From Oscillospiraceae bacterium (GTDB lineage Bacteria > Bacillota > Clostridia > Oscillospirales > CAG-272), in NCBI GenBank assembly GCA_009788105.1, contig WQSD01000017.1:1-12525 (forward strand): a DNA stretch of 12,525 nt. Direction: 5' to 3'. Positions within the stretch are counted from its first letter, which is position 1. Each line of letters starts with the position of its first letter. The translations under genes and the position numbers were made by a program. The notes beneath the pieces are model-generated. The model worked only from the letters and a program-made list of their open reading frames with translations, was not told where the DNA came from and searched no databases. Below are positions 5,016 to 11,567 of this stretch, piece after piece.

Positions 5016-6407
5016 ATGAAACTATACAACACACTAACATCACAAAAAGAAGAGTTTATCCCCATCACCCATGGCAAAGTGAGTATGTACGTTTGCGGCC
5101 CTACGGTGTACAATTTTGCCCACCTTGGTAACGGGCGTCCGCTGGTGGTTTTTGACATGATTCGCCGCTGGCTGACCTATCGCGGCTACGCTGTCACCTA
5201 TGTGCAAAACTACACCGACGTGGATGACAAGCTCATTGCCCGTGCCGCGGAAGAGGGTGTGCCTATGGCGGACATAGCCCAGCGTTTCATCGCCGAGTAC
5301 GCCACAGATTCTGTCGGACTTGGGGTAAACCCTGCGGATATTCACCCACGTGCCACCGAAAACATCACCGAAATGCAAGCCATGATTGCCCGACTTATGG
5401 AGGCAAACCATGCCTATGTTTCGGATGACGGAGTGTACTTTGATACCGCCAGCTTCCCCTGCTATGGCTGTCTGTCCAAAATGCCCCTTGACCAATTAGA
5501 AGAGGGGGAGCGGACAGGGGACACCTCCCACAAACGGAACAAGTTCGACTTTGCCTTGTGGAAGTTTGCCGAGGCTGGTGCTGTCGGCTGGGATTCCCCG
5601 TGGGGCTATGGTCGCCCGGGCTGGCACATTGAGTGCAGTGCTATGGCCTACCGCTATCTTGGGGAGCAGATTGACATTCACGCAGGTGGGGTTGACCTGA
5701 CCTTCCCCCATCACGAAAACGAGCTTGCCCAAACTCAGGCACTTACCGGCAAACCAATGGCGAAATACTGGCTACACAACGGATTTATCAACGTTGACCA
5801 TGCGAAAATGTCAAAGTCGGCAGGCAACTTTTTCACTATTCGGCAACTTGCCGAGAAATACGGCTATCCTGCTCTGCGATTTTTCCTGCTGTCTGCCCAT
5901 TATCGCTCCCCTATCAACTTTGACGACACCGCTATGGAGCAGGCGAAATCTGCCCTTGGGCGGCTGACCACCTGTGGGGACAACCTTGCCTTCTACATCA
6001 GTCGTGCAGGTGAGGGGCGGGAGCTTACATCTGCCGAGCTTGCCATGCTTGCCGCGGCAGAAGCCGATTTTGGGGCGGCAATGGACGACGATTTTAACAC
6101 CGCCGACGCTATTGGGGTGCTGTTTAAGTTGGTGCGGGAGGTCAATACTCTTGTTGGCGCAGGACAGCTGTCCGCCGCCGCCGCCACCATCTTGCAAGAC
6201 AGGTTCGCTCTGCTTACGGGCCTGCTTGGACTGCTCCAAAAGGCGGAGGAAAGCGGCGACGGGGAAATCGATGCCCTTGTGGCACAGCGGGATGCATACA
6301 AAAAAGAGCGGAACTTTGCCGAGGCGGACAAAATCCGTGACAGGCTGAAAGAAATGGGGATTTTGCTTGAAGATACGGCACAGGGGACGAAATGGAAATT
6401 AGGTTGA
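5016..6407 (+). CDS. cysS: Cysteinyl-tRNA synthetase
   Basis: This class I synthetase joins cysteine to tRNA-Cys with ATP in the cytoplasm. The 463-aa length is normal for the family. Visible hallmarks are VCGPTVYN with zinc ligand C27, the HIGH-type motif HLGN (36-39), the second zinc cluster C207 with H232-H-E234 in FPHHENE, and KMSKS (264-268). A C-terminal helical anticodon-recognition region is present, with YKKERNFAEADKIRDRLKEM near the end. The ATG at 5016 aligns with family starts (MKLYNTLT) and has GAGGG at 5006-5010. An ATG at 4989 directly abuts its ribosome site and is less likely. It lies downstream of cysE on the same strand but is separated by four other genes. Confidence 0.97.
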   Translation: MKLYNTLTSQKEEFIPITHGKVSMYVCGPTVYNFAHLGNGRPLVVFDMIRRWLTYRGYAVTYVQNYTDVDDKLIARAAEEGVPMADIAQRFIAEYATDSVGLGVNPADIHPRATENITEMQAMIARLMEANHAYVSDDGVYFDTASFPCYGCLSKMPLDQLEEGERTGDTSHKRNKFDFALWKFAEAGAVGWDSPWGYGRPGWHIECSAMAYRYLGEQIDIHAGGVDLTFPHHENELAQTQALTGKPMAKYWLHNGFINVDHAKMSKSAGNFFTIRQLAEKYGYPALRFFLLSAHYRSPINFDDTAMEQAKSALGRLTTCGDNLAFYISRAGEGRELTSAELAMLAAAEADFGAAMDDDFNTADAIGVLFKLVREVNTLVGAGQLSAAAATILQDRFALLTGLLGLLQKAEESGDGEIDALVAQRDAYKKERNFAEADKIRDRLKEMGILLEDTAQGTKWKLG

Positions 6408-6429
6408 CAAGGGGAGCACCGCACCCAAG

Positions 6430-6485
6430 CCTCCCTCCCCGAGGGAGGTGGCTTGCGGGTGATTTTCCCGCAAGACGGAGGGAGT
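6430..6485 (+). repeat. Double-hairpin dispersed element, copy A
   Basis: CCTCCCTC-ccc-GAGGGAGG (6430-6448), then TGGC, then an inner hairpin TTGCGGG/CCCGCAA (6453-6459 with 6467-6473), then GACGGAGGGAG. Copies B (11218-11266) and C (12443-12490, minus) share the frame but have different inner stems. It lies 22 bp after the cysS stop and might attenuate read-through, but no U-run follows. Confidence 0.75.
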
Positions 6486-6494
6486 TCAAGCAGC

Positions 6495-6518
6495 GGGCGG
6501 GTGAACCCCGCCCCTACA
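6495..6518 (+). repeat. GGGCGGG/CCCGCCC hairpin repeat with CTACA tail, copy 1
   Basis: GGGCGGG (6495-6501) pairs perfectly with CCCGCCC (6507-6513), followed by CTACA. Copies occur at 11411-11443 (plus) and 12367-12393 (minus), with loops of different length. Confidence 0.7.
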
Positions 6519-6583
6519 ACAGCGTTTGGTTGGTATTGCACATTTCACACCTACCCCGTCAGTCGCAAGAACAGCGACTGCCA

Positions 6584-6605
6584 CCCCTTCCGCCTACGGA
6601 AGGGG
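6584..6605. repeat. Perfect 9-bp palindrome in the cysS-lipoprotein gap
   Basis: CCCCTTCCG, loop CCTA, CGGAAGGGG. No U-run follows on either strand, so it is not an intrinsic terminator. The whole gap 6408-6739 is filled by four palindromic or periodic repeats, and no gene or clear promoter was seen there. Confidence 0.65.
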
Positions 6606-6630
6606 ATTTACAGAAACGTGCGGTCTGTTG

Positions 6631-6671
6631 TTCGTGCATTTTCGTGTCTGTTCGTGGTAAAGTCCCCCGCC
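6631..6671 (+). repeat. TTCGTG-periodic dispersed repeat, copy 2
   Basis: TTCGTG recurs at 6631, 6641 and 6651, a spacing of exactly 10 nt. The last repeat runs into GTGGTAAA and a C-rich stretch, as in the copies at 2468-2511 and 11460-11496. Confidence 0.65.
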
Positions 6672-6739
6672 TTAACTCCACTTTGCACTCTTCAAACTCC
6701 ACACTTCTGCCAATTCTTAATTTTTTCAGAGGAAATCAC

Positions 6740-8197
6740 ATGACAAAAAAAATACTCCCCCTAATTATTATATTCGCACTATTGCTGACCGCTTGTGCGG
6801 AACTTGTTCCGTGGCAAGGGGAGGGACTGCTTTCGTACACAGCCCCGCCTCCTGACCCCGACAACGACAACGGTAATGAAAACGAGAACTATAACGGCGA
6901 CAACGACACCCCTCCGGATGACGTGACCCCGGGATTGTTTGACAATTTTCCATTGCCAAGAGATTTGATTTACGGGCTTACGCCCCTGTTTTATCCTGGA
7001 TATACAATGTTTTTTTCTGCCCCGCAATGGAGCTTTTTTGATAATGGGTTGCCTCGTCACAATGTTTTTGGCAATTCCTTTAATGAGGAATGGAACGCTG
7101 TGCGAGAGAAGTATACTTTTGTGTTTCCGCCACGTTTGTTTAACATAGACGCCCTCCGCCACCAATTCCACCAACAGCACAACGAATACAGCGCCCAAAT
7201 GGAAGTGGCCGCTATTCCTGTGACACAGCTTGCTGCATGGCAAGGCACGGTGGTAACTTCCGGACGCTCGAACCGCTTTTTCCGCCCGATTCACTACCTG
7301 CCTAACGCGGATTTTAGCCAACCGCATTTCAACCTTGATATAATGGAATCTCTCCGTGTGCGAGACGGAATGTATGCCATTTTGGGAGATGCTTCTCGCT
7401 ATCAAAAAAACACGGTTGTTTTGTACTTCAACACCCCCGCCCTTCGTGCCGCAGGGATATACGAAGACTTGTATGCTCTTGTGGAAAGCGGGCACTGGAC
7501 GTGGGAAGTCTTCGGCAGTATGCTGGCTCGTGCCAACGAAAACAGCAACAGACCATTTGTTGCAGGAACAACCCTGCGAAACGAAGTTGCCGCCGCCGCT
7601 TTATACAATTCTTTCGGACATCGTTTGGTGACTAACACTCCGACCGACCCTGTGAATAATTTTAATGCCTATGAAATGGCAGGCGTCACAAATCAAATTT
7701 CCGCTTTTTTTAACGCAGGAACGTATTTTGCTTCAAGTGACCTTGCGCTTTCTGCGTTTTACGACGGAAATTTGTTGTTCATGATTGGTCGACTTGGAGA
7801 GATAGATTTTTTGGACACTGCTTTTGACTCGTGGGGATTTGTGCCACTGCCAACTGCTTATGTAGACCAAACGCAATCTGCTTTTCTTTGCCCTGACCAA
7901 ACAATGGTGTTTGTTGTTCCTCGCCTTTTAGTTTCAAACATAAATGCAGTAGGAGCGTTTATTCAGTCTATAAATGTTGCTGCACAATACTATATGGCGA
8001 TTTATGCGGCTGCGTTTATGCAGGACATTGTACGAGAAGCAGGAGCGTTGCGTATGTTTAACCTTGTGCAACAAAATCCTTTTATCGAACCGGCATTCGT
8101 TTTCGGTGGAGCAAACGCTGCCCTTGCCAACAGTAGCTATCGTGCTTTATACAATGCGGTGGCACGGCAGGCGGTTGTGGAAACTCCCGCGTATTAG
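6740..8197 (+). CDS. Lipoprotein, ABC-type extracellular solute-binding protein (family 1-like)
   Basis: The 485-aa product starts with a lipoprotein signal peptide: MTKK, a hydrophobic core, and the lipobox LTAC with C19 as the lipidated residue. A low-complexity Pro/Asp/Asn spacer covers residues 36-64. The mature domain resembles sugar-type solute-binding proteins, especially NTVVLYFNTPALRAAGIYED (224-243) followed by WTWEVFGSMLARA (253-265), the usual 'YFN..L..AGI....WTW..F' signature. It would sit on the outer face of the membrane and capture a solute for an importer. The ligand is not readable. No permease or ATPase gene lies next to it, so it is an orphan here. AGAGGA at 6728-6733 supports the start. 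Its stop codon overlaps the TA boundary of a MITE. Confidence 0.8.
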   Translation: MTKKILPLIIIFALLLTACAELVPWQGEGLLSYTAPPPDPDNDNGNENENYNGDNDTPPDDVTPGLFDNFPLPRDLIYGLTPLFYPGYTMFFSAPQWSFFDNGLPRHNVFGNSFNEEWNAVREKYTFVFPPRLFNIDALRHQFHQQHNEYSAQMEVAAIPVTQLAAWQGTVVTSGRSNRFFRPIHYLPNADFSQPHFNLDIMESLRVRDGMYAILGDASRYQKNTVVLYFNTPALRAAGIYEDLYALVESGHWTWEVFGSMLARANENSNRPFVAGTTLRNEVAAAALYNSFGHRLVTNTPTDPVNNFNAYEMAGVTNQISAFFNAGTYFASSDLALSAFYDGNLLFMIGRLGEIDFLDTAFDSWGFVPLPTAYVDQTQSAFLCPDQTMVFVVPRLLVSNINAVGAFIQSINVAAQYYMAIYAAAFMQDIVREAGALRMFNLVQQNPFIEPAFVFGGANAALANSSYRALYNAVARQAVVETPAY

Positions 8198-8358
8198 AGG
8201 GTGTCTACACAAGATGAAAACGGCGAGATTTTGGCTATTTTTTCGCCACTCGTCGTTGTTCGTCGGTTAAATATTCCCGATATTCGCCCTCCTCACGCCT
8301 AGATTGGCGAAAAAACCTCTCAAAATTCGCTCGTTTTATCTCGTGTAGACACCCTCTA
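8195..8358. mobile_element. MITE-like element with long imperfect inverted repeats and TA target duplication
   Basis: GAGGGTGTCTACAC at 8197-8210 is perfectly inverted at the other end, GTGTAGACACCCTC (8343-8356). Complementarity continues imperfectly for roughly 50 bp per arm, to TTTTTTCGCC near 8245 and GGCGAAAAAA near 8308. The 160-bp body is flanked by TA on both sides (8195-8196, 8357-8358), as expected for IS630/Tc1-mariner-type insertion. It codes for nothing. The left TA and the first G of the element form the stop codon of the upstream lipoprotein gene. Confidence 0.8.
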
Positions 8359-8370
8359 GAGCGTGCCGAC

Positions 8371-8403
8371 ACAAAAAAACAAGACCCTGCTTTTTGGCAG
8401 GGT
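8371..8403 (-). terminator. Intrinsic terminator of the toxin gene
   Basis: On the minus strand ACCCTGC (8403-8397), a 6-nt loop, and GCAGGGT (8390-8384) form a 7-bp stem followed by CTTGTTTTTTTG. On the plus strand the stem is followed by TTTTC, so it may also weakly stop transcription arriving from the lipoprotein gene and MITE. Confidence 0.75.
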
Positions 8404-8468
8404 TTTCAGCTTGTCAATAAACCTCAAAAACTTTTGTACAAAAGCATTTCATGCTTTGCGCCAAAAAG

Positions 8469-8987
8469 TCAAGTTTGTGCGGTGTGGGCGCACAGCCCAC
8501 AGTCTTCAGCGTTGAGTAGTTTTCTTTCAATGGACAACACATCAGGGAAAATCAGCTTTACGCCTTGTCGTTGCAGTGCCAAAACACGCCGCGCTTTTTG
8601 TATCAAATTAGTAGCAATATGATTGGGTATCCGTATAGGTTGCTCGTTTTTGTCTAAATATTCGTTTTTTATGTATATAGGCGTTGCAGGACACATATTT
8701 TGTATCAAAAAAACCGTTTCTTTGTTCGCCAGCTCTCCAAATACGATTGTATCGCAGTTTTTATATTTTGCCATATTTTTGTTGTATATTTTTTTATATT
8801 TTTCGACTTGTGACGAAACAGGGATTAACCAGTGTATTTGTGTATCCTTGTCCTTGAAAGCAAAAAAACAAGGGCGATTGTGAGCTTGTCCGCTTATCGT
8901 TTCTTTGTTTTGCATTAAATTCACATCAGGAAAATCATGAAAATAATTATCACGCAAAAAACAAAAACTTCCTACATCCACATTCAT
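8469..8987 (-). CDS. Type III toxin-antitoxin system toxin, ToxN/CptN-like endoribonuclease
   Basis: The 172-aa protein looks like the ToxN/AbiQ/CptN class of endoribonucleases, which cut mRNA and process their own antitoxin RNA. Recognisable stretches are NRPCFFAFKDK (residues 37-47), IHWLIPVSSQVEKYKKIY (51-68, with the Ser-Ser pair at the expected active-site loop), CDTIVFGE (78-85), FLIQNMCP (93-100) and a KARRVLALQRQGVKLIFPD helix-strand block (131-149). The subtype most resembles CptN. The ATG at 8987 has AAGGAG at 9001-8996 with an 8-nt spacer. Directly upstream come a terminator and two tandem RNA repeats, the diagnostic order of type III systems. The last residues (about 161-172) are encoded across a perfect hairpin (8483-8501) and may be an altered tail. 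Likely roles are phage defence or plasmid or locus maintenance. Confidence 0.88.
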   Translation of the reverse strand: MNVDVGSFCFLRDNYFHDFPDVNLMQNKETISGQAHNRPCFFAFKDKDTQIHWLIPVSSQVEKYKKIYNKNMAKYKNCDTIVFGELANKETVFLIQNMCPATPIYIKNEYLDKNEQPIRIPNHIATNLIQKARRVLALQRQGVKLIFPDVLSIERKLLNAEDCGLCAHTAQT

Positions 8988-9000
8988 ATACTATTCTCCT

Positions 9001-9037
9001 TAAAAATAAGGCTCTGCCTCGAAAAGCAGAGCCTTAT
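9001..9037 (-). terminator. Terminator between antitoxin RNA and toxin gene
   Basis: On the minus strand a perfect 12-bp stem, ATAAGGCTCTGC (9037-9026) with GCAGAGCCTTAT (9017-9006), and an 8-nt loop are followed by TTTTA. In type III systems a terminator in this position lets most transcripts stop as antitoxin RNA and only some continue into the toxin. It ends directly at the toxin ribosome site. Confidence 0.9.
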
Positions 9038-9041
9038 CAAC

Positions 9042-9137
9042 ATTTGAAACTCGACCTTTTTTTAGTTGCATATCGAGTAGCAACAGATATTTGAAACTCG
9101 ACCTTTTTTTAGTTGCATATCGAGTAGCAACAGATAT
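9042..9137 (-). repeat. Tandem 47-bp repeat, 2.04 copies, antitoxin units
   Basis: The units 9042-9088 and 9089-9135 are identical base for base, including the 7-T run, with two further matching bases at 9136-9137. Complete identity suggests recent duplication or strong constraint. Confidence 0.97.
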
Positions 9138-9205
9138 AACTTTTGGCAAGCAGTTACGCCTGCACATAGCTATTATATGCAAGTTTTCACTTGGCGATAC
9201 GCTTT

Positions 9206-9234
9206 ATTGTACCATGTTTGTGACTGTTTGTCAA
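9206..9234 (-). promoter_or_regulatory. Strong sigma-A promoter of the antitoxin-toxin operon
   Basis: On the minus strand TTGACA (9234-9229), a 17-nt spacer and TACAAT (9211-9206) differ from consensus at a single base. This strength fits the need for abundant antitoxin RNA. The -10 ends at the border of the repeat-bounded segment, so transcription begins just inside it. Confidence 0.88.
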
Positions 9235-9272
9235 GAACTAAGCACTGCACAATTGTAAACAATGTGTGAACA

Positions 9273-11141
9273 CTACTCGCTCTTGTCCTCAAAATCAGCG
9301 TTGAATGTGTCTCCGCCCGGGGCATCAAATCCGCTTGGGTCGCCATGAGGGCTACCGTCGCAATGCTCTACACAGTCGCCGCCGTCACAGCCAGCGTCCG
9401 CGTTACCTGCGGCATACAGCTTTTCGCTCATGGCGTAGAATGCCTTCTCCAGCTCGTCGCTATCCGCTTTGATTGCACTGCTGTCTGTGCCGGTCAGGGT
9501 TTCTTTCAGCTTTGTCACAGCGGCAACGGTTTCCGCTTTGTCGGTGTCAGGGAGCTTATCGCCAATTTCCCCAAGGCTTTTATCCGCTTGGAACACAAGG
9601 GTTTCCGCGCGATTGCGAATTTCCACTTCTTCCTTTTTCGCCTTGTCTTCGTCGGCGAATTGCTCTGCGTCACGAACAGCCTTTTCAATATCTTCCGCAC
9701 TCATGTTAGTGTTAGAAGTGATGGTGACGTTTTGCTCTTTTCCTGTGCCTTTGTCCTTGGCGGTAACGTTCACAATGCCGTTCGCGTCAATGTCAAATGT
9801 CACTTCGATTTGCGGCACGCCACGAGGAGCGGCTGGGATTCCGTCAAGGATAAAGCGACCCAGGGTGGTGTTGCCAGCCGCCATTTCACGCTCGCCCTGA
9901 AGTACGTGGATTTCCACGCTGCTTTGCCCGTCGGCGGCAGTGGAGTATGTCTGGCTCTTCTTCACCGGGATAGTGGTGTTGCGGTCGATAATGCGGTTGA
10001 ACACCCCGCCCAATGTTTCGATACCAAGGGATAGGGGAGTTACGTCAAGCAGCAACAGGTCTTTCACGTCGCCGCCAAGAACCCCCGCCTGTACCGCCGC
10101 ACCAATGGCAACGCACTCGTCAGGGTTAATCCCACGGAATGGCTCTTTCCCAAGGAAGTTCTTCACCGCCTCTTGCACCGCAGGAATACGGGTCGAACCG
10201 CCAACAAGCAGCACCTTGCTCACCTGCTCCGCAGTTAGGCTTGCGTCTGCCAGAACTCGCTTGGTTGGAGCGATTGTTGCCTCTACAAGGTCGGCAGTCA
10301 GTTCGTCAAACTTGGCACGGGTGAGGGTAATCTCGAAGTGTTTCGGGCCGCTTGCGTCTGCTGTGATAAACGGCAGGTTCACCGCCGCTGTGGCAACCCC
10401 TGACAGCTCGATTTTCGCTTTTTCCGCCGCTTCACGCAGGCGTTGGTGCGCCATTTTGTCCTTACGCAGGTCAATGCCCGGGTTGTCTTTCAAAAACTCC
10501 CCGGCAAGCCAGTCAACAATGCGATTGTCAAAGTCATCGCCGCCCAAGCGGTTGTTCCCCGCGGTGGCAAGCACCTCGAAAACTCCGTCAGAAATCTCCA
10601 ACAGAGATACGTCAAATGTACCTCCGCCCAGGTCAAAGACAAGAATTTTCTGCTCCGCGCCGTCTTTGTCAATGCCGTAGGCAAGGGCGGCGGCAGTTGG
10701 CTCGTTGATAATACGCATAACTTCAAGCCCTGCGATTTTCCCTGCGTCCTTGGTGGCTTGGCGTTGCGCGTCCGAGAAGTAGGCAGGCACGGTGATAACC
10801 GCCTGGGTCACGCTTGTGCCGAGATATGCCTCTGCGTCTGCCTTTAGCTTTTGCAAAATCATCGCCGAAATCTCCTGCGGCGTGTGATTTTTGTCGTCGA
10901 TGGTCACTTTTTTCGATGTGCCCATGTCACGTTTAATAGAATGGATTGTTCGTTCAGGGTTGGTAATCCCTTGGCGTTTCGCCACTTGTCCAATCATACG
11001 CTCCCCCTCCTTGGAGAAGGCAACGATAGAGGGGGTGGTTCGTCCGCCCTCAGGGTTTGTGATAACTACAGGCTCGCCACCCTCGTAAACTGCAACGCAC
11101 GAGTTGGTGGTACCCAAGTCAATTCCGATAATTTTAGCCAT
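9273..11141 (-). CDS. dnaK: Molecular chaperone DnaK (Hsp70)
   Basis: DnaK is the ATP-driven cytoplasmic chaperone that binds unfolded segments with DnaJ and GrpE. The 622-aa protein starts MAKIIGIDLGTTNS with the phosphate-1 loop. It shows VFDLGGGTFDVSLLE (168-182), LVGGSTRIP (312-320), the interdomain linker DLLLLDVTPLSLG (361-373) and a full substrate-binding domain. The short NBD loop near residues 72-90 is the Gram-positive type, lacking the insertion of Gram-negative DnaK. The tail is odd: instead of a plain Gly/Gln-rich linker it has C585, C590, H593, C594 and H599 before the acidic end NADFEDKSE. AGAGG at 11154-11150 supports the start. GrpE lies upstream; no dnaJ follows. Confidence 0.98.
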   Translation of the reverse strand: MAKIIGIDLGTTNSCVAVYEGGEPVVITNPEGGRTTPSIVAFSKEGERMIGQVAKRQGITNPERTIHSIKRDMGTSKKVTIDDKNHTPQEISAMILQKLKADAEAYLGTSVTQAVITVPAYFSDAQRQATKDAGKIAGLEVMRIINEPTAAALAYGIDKDGAEQKILVFDLGGGTFDVSLLEISDGVFEVLATAGNNRLGGDDFDNRIVDWLAGEFLKDNPGIDLRKDKMAHQRLREAAEKAKIELSGVATAAVNLPFITADASGPKHFEITLTRAKFDELTADLVEATIAPTKRVLADASLTAEQVSKVLLVGGSTRIPAVQEAVKNFLGKEPFRGINPDECVAIGAAVQAGVLGGDVKDLLLLDVTPLSLGIETLGGVFNRIIDRNTTIPVKKSQTYSTAADGQSSVEIHVLQGEREMAAGNTTLGRFILDGIPAAPRGVPQIEVTFDIDANGIVNVTAKDKGTGKEQNVTITSNTNMSAEDIEKAVRDAEQFADEDKAKKEEVEIRNRAETLVFQADKSLGEIGDKLPDTDKAETVAAVTKLKETLTGTDSSAIKADSDELEKAFYAMSEKLYAAGNADAGCDGGDCVEHCDGSPHGDPSGFDAPGGDTFNADFEDKSE

Positions 11142-11217
11142 GTTTTTTTCCTCTTTTCTTAGCTTGATGTATGTTATGTTTTTGTTTGTGTGGTTTGGTT
11201 GTGACTTTGACCTTCTT

Positions 11218-11266
11218 CCCCTCTGTGGAGGGGTGGCAGGCGGTGTTTTTCCGCCTGACGGGGTGG
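11218..11266 (+). repeat. Double-hairpin dispersed element, copy B
   Basis: CCCCTC-tgtg-GAGGGG (11218-11233), TGGC, inner hairpin AGGCGG/CCGCCT around TGTTTTT (11238-11256), then GACGGGGTGG. It lies in the dnaK-grpE gap and shares its frame with copies A and C. Confidence 0.75.
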
Positions 11267-11330
11267 CTATTTCAGGCGAACACAGTTCGCCCCTACGATA
11301 GGACGCGGGGTGTGGTTGTGCCGTTCGTCG

Positions 11331-11364
11331 GGGCGTCGGGGACGCCGCCCCCTACAGGTGCGGT
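11331..11364 (+). repeat. GGCGTC/GACGCC hairpin repeat with CCCTAC tail, copy 2
   Basis: GGCGTC-ggg-GACGCC (11332-11346) is followed by GCCCCCTACAGGTGCGGT. Compared with 3981-4018 the arms are reversed while the tail is kept. Confidence 0.6.
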
Positions 11365-11410
11365 GCGACCCCACGGCAAAGACGTTGGGTACAGTCTGTA
11401 TCGTTTGAGC

Positions 11411-11443
11411 GGGCGGGCACAAAATCCGAAACCCGCCCCTACA
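11411..11443 (+). repeat. GGGCGGG/CCCGCCC hairpin repeat with CTACA tail, copy 2
   Basis: GGGCGGG (11411-11417) pairs with CCCGCCC (11432-11438) across a 14-nt loop and is followed by CTACA. Confidence 0.7.
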
Positions 11444-11459
11444 CAGCATTCACCTATTT

Positions 11460-11496
11460 TTCGTGAATTTTCGTGCATTTTCGTGGTAAATGCCCG
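11460..11496 (+). repeat. TTCGTG-periodic dispersed repeat, copy 3
   Basis: TTCGTG occurs at 11460, 11470 and 11480, spaced exactly 10 nt. The last runs into GTGGTAAATGCCC, as in the other two copies. Confidence 0.65.
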
Positions 11497-11533
11497 TGAC
11501 CTTCGTCCTTACGCCCTTATGCCCTTGACCTTA

Positions 11534-11565
11534 ATTGTCCATTGTCCATTGTCAACTGTCCATTG
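11534..11565. repeat. Heptamer tandem repeat next to the grpE stop
   Basis: Four consecutive 7-mers (ATTGTCC, ATTGTCC, ATTGTCA, ACTGTCC) and a partial ATTG end two bases before the grpE stop codon. It completes a run of five repeat types filling the 426-bp grpE-dnaK gap (11142-11567), in which I see no gene, terminator or clear promoter. Confidence 0.7.
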
Positions 11566-11567
11566 CC

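Larger units (their letters stand above)
9001..9199 (-). ncRNA. Type III antitoxin RNA with two 47-nt pseudoknot repeats
   Basis: The transcript should start near 9199 and end at the terminator 9037-9001. It contains two exact tandem 47-nt repeats (9135-9089 and 9088-9042 on the minus strand) plus two extra bases. Each repeat can form stem 1, GTTGC with GCAAC, around the loop TACTCGATAT. The loop bases ACTCGA can then pair with TCGAGT after an A-rich linker (TAAAAAAAGG), giving an H-type pseudoknot. Pseudoknotted repeats of 34-47 nt that bind and block the toxin are the hallmark of type III antitoxins. A 5-bp hairpin with a GAAA tetraloop (9193-9180) lies near the 5' end. CAAAT occurs at the 3' border of both repeats and is a candidate processing site. 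Confidence 0.88.
8357..9206 (-). mobile_element. Candidate element enclosing the type III toxin-antitoxin module
   Basis: The left end TAGAGCGTGCCGAC (8357-8370) is identical to the left end of cassette 1 (361-374). The right end 9183-9206 matches the right end of cassette 1 (853-876) at 21 of 24 positions. Both ends finish in TA and are imperfectly inverted to each other. Enclosed are the toxin gene, its terminators and the antitoxin RNA. The antitoxin promoter lies just outside, its -10 touching the end. Similarly, the promoter of cassette 1 lies outside that element. No transposase is present. Confidence 0.4.

Noticed and set aside
6392..6739. 116-codon extension upstream of the lipoprotein
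   Set aside because: It translates four intergenic palindromic repeats and would bury the signal peptide; the start at 6740 gives a classic lipobox and has AGAGGA before it.
9042..9137. The two 47-bp repeats as a minimal CRISPR array
   Set aside because: The units are contiguous without spacers, no cas gene is near, and the promoter-repeat-terminator-toxin order explains them.
9345..10680. Several long plus-strand frames across dnaK
   Set aside because: They are antisense shadows of a GC-rich conserved gene; no ribosome sites and no family resemblance.
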